A stretch of DNA of 64,000 nt from Phycisphaerales bacterium (GTDB lineage Bacteria; Planctomycetota; Phycisphaerae; Phycisphaerales; UBA1924): positions 1-64,000 of the forward strand of contig CAJPFG010000003.1 of the NCBI GenBank assembly GCA_905339235.1. Reading direction: 5' to 3'. Below, in pieces: positions 60,629 through 64,000 of the stretch. Both the position numbers and the translations under genes were made by a program. The notes under the pieces were generated by a model. It had not been told where the DNA came from and did not search any database. It was given only the letters and a program-made list of their open reading frames with translations. Each line of letters opens with the position of its first letter. Position 1 is the first letter of the stretch.

Positions 60629-62536
60629 GTGTACGGTGAACTGCATCCGGCAATGGCCCAACTGTTCGATCTGGCGAAGCGGCGCGGGTGGCTCAGCTAT
60701 GAGGAGTTGAACAACACGCTGCCGGACGAGATGGTGGACCCCGCGAGGATCGACGAACTGCTCGTCATGATCGACCGCGCCGGGTTCGAGATGGTGGATG
60801 AACTGGAGTATCGGGCCCGGGTGCACCGGATGGCCCTGGAGAAGGGTGAGTGTCCGGGCAAGAACGGGGGCCCCCTCCAGCCCTTGTTCCGGGCGATGAG
60901 CGTGTCGGGCGGAGAGCGGTCGGCGGAAGCGGCGACGCTCCGTCAGAAACTCAACGCGGCGACGCAGACGCTGCTGGACGCCGAGGCCGCGGCCGAGCAG
61001 GATCCCGAGGAGGTGATGCTGCAGCGGGAACTGGCCGAGGTGGTCACGGAGGAGGCGACGGGCAAGCGGATCGACGATCCGGTGCGGATGTACCTGTCGC
61101 AGATGGGATCGATCCCGCTGCTGACCCGCGAGGAAGAGATCCGGCTGGCGAAGAAGATCGAGACGACGCGGATGATCTTCCGGCGGCGCAGCCTGGAGAG
61201 CGACTACGTGGTCGCGCAGGCGGTGGAGACGCTCAAGATGGTGCATTCCGGCGAGTTGCCGTTCGACCGCACGATGCGGATTTCGACGGCCGAGTCGGAC
61301 GCGAAGGCGAAGATCGCGCGCCGGATTCCGGTAAACCTGCCGACGGTGGAACGGCTGCTGCACCTGAATCGAGAGGACTGGGATGCGCTGCGGGCGGCGG
61401 AGGCGGAGAAGAACGCGGAACTGGTCGCGGCCATCCGGGCGCGCATCCGGGCGCGGCGCCGGCGGGTGGCGACGCTGACGGAGGAACTGAGCCTGCGCAC
61501 GGGGCGGATCATCCCGCTAATGCGCAAACTGCGTTCGATCGCGAAGAAGATGCTGGAACTTGAGAGCGACCTGCGGCACGCGGAGAACCCCAACGCCGCT
61601 AAAAAGTCCAAGCGTCGCAGGCCGATCCGGCCGCTGGACGCGGAGGACCTCGCGGTGATGCGCGAGGAGTTGGAGGGGCTTCGCGGGCTGGTGCTCGAGT
61701 CGCCGCAGGAAGTCGTGAGGCGGGTTCGCGACCTGAACACGGTCTTCTGGGAGTACGAGCAGGCCAAGCGCGACCTCTCGGGCGGAAACCTGCGGCTGGT
61801 GGTGTCGATCGCGAAGAAGTATCGCAACCGCGGCCTCTCCTTCCTGGACGTGATCCAGGAGGGCAATACGGGTTTGATGCGGGCGGTGGACAAGTACGAG
61901 TACAAGCGCGGGTACAAGTTCAGCACGTACGCCACGTGGTGGATCCGGCAGGCGATCACGCGGGCGATCGCGGACCATGCCCGCACGATTCGTATCCCCG
62001 TGCACATGATCGAGACGATGAGCCGCCTGCGGAACATCCAGAAGCAACTGCTTCAGGAATCGGGGATGGAGCCCACGATCGAGGAACTGGCGGAAAAAGC
62101 CGGGATGTCCTCGATGGACGTCCGGCGGGTGATGAAGATCAGCCGCCACCCGGTGTCGCTGGATCGGCCGGTCGGGGAGTCTGAGGACTCGTATTTCGGC
62201 GATTTCATCGAGGACGACTCCCAGGGTCCCCCCGGGGATGTCGCGGCCGCGGAGATGCTCAAGAACCGCATCGAGCAGGTTCTGAAGACCCTGACGTATC
62301 GTGAAAGAGAAATCATCAAACTGCGATACGGCATCGGGGACGGCTATACGTACACGCTGGAAGAAGTGGGCCGCATCTTCAAAGTGACCCGCGAGCGGGT
62401 ACGGCAGGTAGAGGCGAAGGCCATCCGGAAACTGCAGCACCCGGTGCGGGCCCGGAAACTCCAGGGGTTCGTGGACGGGTCAGTTTACAAGAATTCCACC
62501 GCACAACAGCCTGCACAAGAGCCGGTTATCAAGTAG
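60629..62536 (+). CDS. rpoD: Primary RNA polymerase sigma factor
   Basis: The 635-residue sigma-70 has region 1.1-like sequence at the start and region 1.2 in [20 protein letters not shown]. It has a large non-conserved insert rich in Arg and Glu, and regions 2.1-2.4 from [20 protein letters not shown] to [20 protein letters not shown]. Region 3 contains [18 protein letters not shown]. Region 4.2 has [23 protein letters not shown] 60629 is preferred because AAGGAG lies six bases upstream; ATG 60623 abuts that site. dnaG-rpoD is the classic macromolecular synthesis order. Confidence 0.95.
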   Translation: MYGELHPAMAQLFDLAKRRGWLSYEELNNTLPDEMVDPARIDELLVMIDRAGFEMVDELEYRARVHRMALEKGECPGKNGGPLQPLFRAMSVSGGERSAEAATLRQKLNAATQTLLDAEAAAEQDPEEVMLQRELAEVVTEEATGKRIDDPVRMYLSQMGSIPLLTREEEIRLAKKIETTRMIFRRRSLESDYVVAQAVETLKMVHSGELPFDRTMRISTAESDAKAKIARRIPVNLPTVERLLHLNREDWDALRAAEAEKNAELVAAIRARIRARRRRVATLTEELSLRTGRIIPLMRKLRSIAKKMLELESDLRHAENPNAAKKSKRRRPIRPLDAEDLAVMREELEGLRGLVLESPQEVVRRVRDLNTVFWEYEQAKRDLSGGNLRLVVSIAKKYRNRGLSFLDVIQEGNTGLMRAVDKYEYKRGYKFSTYATWWIRQAITRAIADHARTIRIPVHMIETMSRLRNIQKQLLQESGMEPTIEELAEKAGMSSMDVRRVMKISRHPVSLDRPVGESEDSYFGDFIEDDSQGPPGDVAAAEMLKNRIEQVLKTLTYREREIIKLRYGIGDGYTYTLEEVGRIFKVTRERVRQVEAKAIRKLQHPVRARKLQGFVDGSVYKNSTAQQPAQEPVIK

Positions 62537-62555
62537 AATGGGTTTGGCCACTTCA

Positions 62556-62603
62556 GCGTCCGGCAGACGGTTTCCGCTTCTCGCGTCTGCCGGACGCTTT
62601 TTT
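62556..62603 (+). terminator. Rho-independent terminator of rpoD
   Basis: A perfect 14-bp stem, GCGTCCGGCAGACG (62556-62569) with CGTCTGCCGGACGC (62584-62597), encloses a 14-base loop and is followed by six T residues. The T run touches the stop codon of the convergent mnmA gene. On the minus strand no T run follows, so it serves rpoD only. Confidence 0.95.
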
Positions 62604-63802
62604 CATGCGCGCGCGGTGGAGGCGATCCAGCCCCCTCCGAGCACGACATCGGGCTCGCTCGCGTCGTACAGCACTAGGGCCTGGCCCGGCGCGACGGCCT
62701 CCTGCGGCGTTTCGAAGCGCACCTCGAAGCGGTCCTGACGCCCCGACGCGGTGGGCCGATCGGATCGCGGCAGAACCGACACGCTCGCGAGGACCGCGTC
62801 GCTGTTATAGCGATACTGCGCGAGGCAGTTGACCTCCGCGGCGGGGGCATCGCGCAGCCAGTTCGCTTCCTCGCAGCGGCACGAGGCAACGAGCAGATCG
62901 GACTTGGCGCCGACGGTGACGGAGTTGTTCGCGGGATCCTTCGAGACGATGTAGACGGGCGTGCCCAGCGCCACGGGAACGCCGCGGCGTTGGCCGATGG
63001 TGAACTTGTGCTGCCCGGCGTGCTCTCCGAGGCGGCGACCCGACAGGTCGAGCACCTCGCCGCGGGCCGCGACGCCCGGCCGCCGCCGCTCCACCAATCC
63101 CGCGTAGTCGTTGTCGGGAACGAAACAGATCTCCTGGGAGTCGGGCTTGTCGAAGACGGGGAGCCCCCACTCCTTCGCGCGGGCTCGGACTTCCGACTTC
63201 GGAAGGTCGCCGATGGGAAACAGCGTGTGCGACAGTTGATCGCGCGGCATGCCGAAGAGCACGTAGGACTGATCCTTGCCGCCGTCGCGCCCGCGCATGA
63301 GTCGCGGACCGCTTGCATCGGAGTCTTCACGGCGTCCGCCGATGCGCGCGTAGTGGCCGCTGGCGACGAACTCGGCGCCGACCTGCGCGGCGTAGTCGCG
63401 GAGTTTTCCGAACTTGAGCCAGTCGTTGCACCGCACGCACGGGTTGGGTGTGCGGCCCTGCGCGTATTCGTCCACGAAGTAGTCGATGATGCGACCAAAG
63501 TCCTTCTTGAAGTTGCACACGTAGAACGGAATCCCGAGTTCCGCGGCCACGAGCCGGGCGTCGGCGGCATCGTTGATGGAGCAGCACCCCTGGTGGCCGA
63601 TTCGGATTGACCTTCCGGGCGCCGGGGGTGCGGGGCACGCGTCGGCCCCCGGCGTCATCTCGTCGAGCGATTCGCCCGGAGAGCCCAGCCGCATGAAGCA
63701 GCCGATGGCGTCGTACCCGGCGCGCACCAGCATCGTGGCGGCGACAGAAGAATCGACGCCGCCGGACATGGCGACGAGCACCTTGGGCTTTGACGCGGAC
63801 AT
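62603..63802 (-). CDS. mnmA: tRNA-uridine 2-sulfurtransferase
   Basis: The 399-residue enzyme thiolates U34 of tRNA for Lys, Glu and Gln. It has the PP-loop SGGVDSS (residues 13-19), catalytic Cys 122 in NPCVRCNDWLKF and Cys 226 in SQEICFVPDNDY. KDQSYVLFGM and the C-terminal beta-barrel region GQHKFTIGQRRGVPVALG follow. An extra 30-residue stretch (GESLDEMTPGADACPAPPAP) follows the first helix and holds additional Cys residues (QGCCS), which may be lineage-specific. ATG 63802. Confidence 0.95.
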   Translation of the reverse strand: MSASKPKVLVAMSGGVDSSVAATMLVRAGYDAIGCFMRLGSPGESLDEMTPGADACPAPPAPGRSIRIGHQGCCSINDAADARLVAAELGIPFYVCNFKKDFGRIIDYFVDEYAQGRTPNPCVRCNDWLKFGKLRDYAAQVGAEFVASGHYARIGGRREDSDASGPRLMRGRDGGKDQSYVLFGMPRDQLSHTLFPIGDLPKSEVRARAKEWGLPVFDKPDSQEICFVPDNDYAGLVERRRPGVAARGEVLDLSGRRLGEHAGQHKFTIGQRRGVPVALGTPVYIVSKDPANNSVTVGAKSDLLVASCRCEEANWLRDAPAAEVNCLAQYRYNSDAVLASVSVLPRSDRPTASGRQDRFEVRFETPQEAVAPGQALVLYDASEPDVVLGGGWIASTARA

Positions 63803-63835
63803 AAGGGCGGATTGTAGGTGAGAGAGCCGTGGGGC

Positions 63836-64000
63836 TCAGTGGTCGTCGGGGGCGAGGTCGTAACCCTCTCCACCGGTCGCCGGCATGTGAAGCCCCTGCG
63901 GCCGGGAGGGTTTCCCCTCGCGGACGCGCGGCGTGGGCTGATCCTTGGCCTTCCCATCTTCGACGCGGCGAACGATGGCCGCGGAGGCACGCCGGTCGCG
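63836..64000 (-). CDS. C-terminal end of an unidentified protein
   Basis: A minus-strand frame enters from the right edge and ends at TGA 63838-63836, giving 54 residues. The sequence is charged and low in structure (RRVEDGKAKDQPTPRVREGK) and ends GYDLAPDDH. It lies 33 bp upstream of mnmA on the same strand. The tail alone does not allow a family call. Confidence 0.55.
   Translation of the reverse strand, partial: RDRRASAAIVRRVEDGKAKDQPTPRVREGKPSRPQGLHMPATGGEGYDLAPDDH

Overview
This is a GC-rich, gene-dense chromosomal segment, most likely from a planctomycete of the class Phycisphaerae. That placement is inferred from gene content and is not proven. It rests on a giant secreted RHS protein, a dockerin-like tail on a secreted amylase, a PEP-CTERM-like surface protein, a Gram-negative envelope gene (lpxA), and SpoIIE-type phosphatase and dnaG-rpoD genes of divergent type. 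No rRNA, tRNA or CRISPR array was seen.

Layout. 1-7033: the N-terminal 2,344 codons of a giant secreted RHS/YD-repeat protein on the minus strand, running off the left edge. 7034-8225: a regulator of ArsR type, set among four copies of a roughly 27-bp motif. 8226-14673: a tightly overlapping operon for a type II secretion or type IV pilus-like machine (secretin, ATPase, C-, L- and M-like inner-membrane parts, TPR lipoprotein) without F or G genes. 14679-20507: glycosyltransferase, MFS transporter, an acidic hypothetical protein, DUF2891, a DUF433 pseudogene and a DinB-like protein. 20598-23904: a NatAB-like ABC exporter and a methyltransferase that carries an in-frame palindromic repeat. 24000-24420: RNase P RNA with promoter and terminator. 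24456-29628: oxidoreductase, secreted GH13 amylase, SpoIIE-type phosphatase.

30184-35875: pyruvate dehydrogenase genes pdhA, pdhB and pdhC, interrupted by a BrnT/BrnA toxin-antitoxin pair and by a reverse-oriented four-helix-bundle/GNAT pair. The four-helix-bundle gene is bracketed by inverted copies of a repeat. 35876-39374: REP-like hairpins, an SPFH/NfeD pair, a methylisocitrate lyase-like gene and a long inverted repeat. 39375-46917: exported peptidases, lipoproteins and small envelope proteins. 46922-51204: lipB, lpxA, an MBL-fold hydrolase, rsfS and aroB. 51370-54244: a ParA ATPase fused to a glycogen-binding CBM48 domain, followed by a partner that looks like a MinD/FlhG protein without a P-loop. 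54542-64000: clpX, small conserved genes, HAD phosphatase, acylphosphatase, dnaG, rpoD, mnmA and the tail of an unidentified gene.

The best candidate for an undescribed system is the ParA-CBM48 fusion with its neighbour, which together could position or partition glycogen or another polysaccharide. Second come the small repeat families: hairpins whose stems covary, inverted repeats around the four-helix-bundle gene, and a palindrome translated inside a methyltransferase. Third is the four-copy motif that could connect one regulator to both the RHS protein and the secretion operon.
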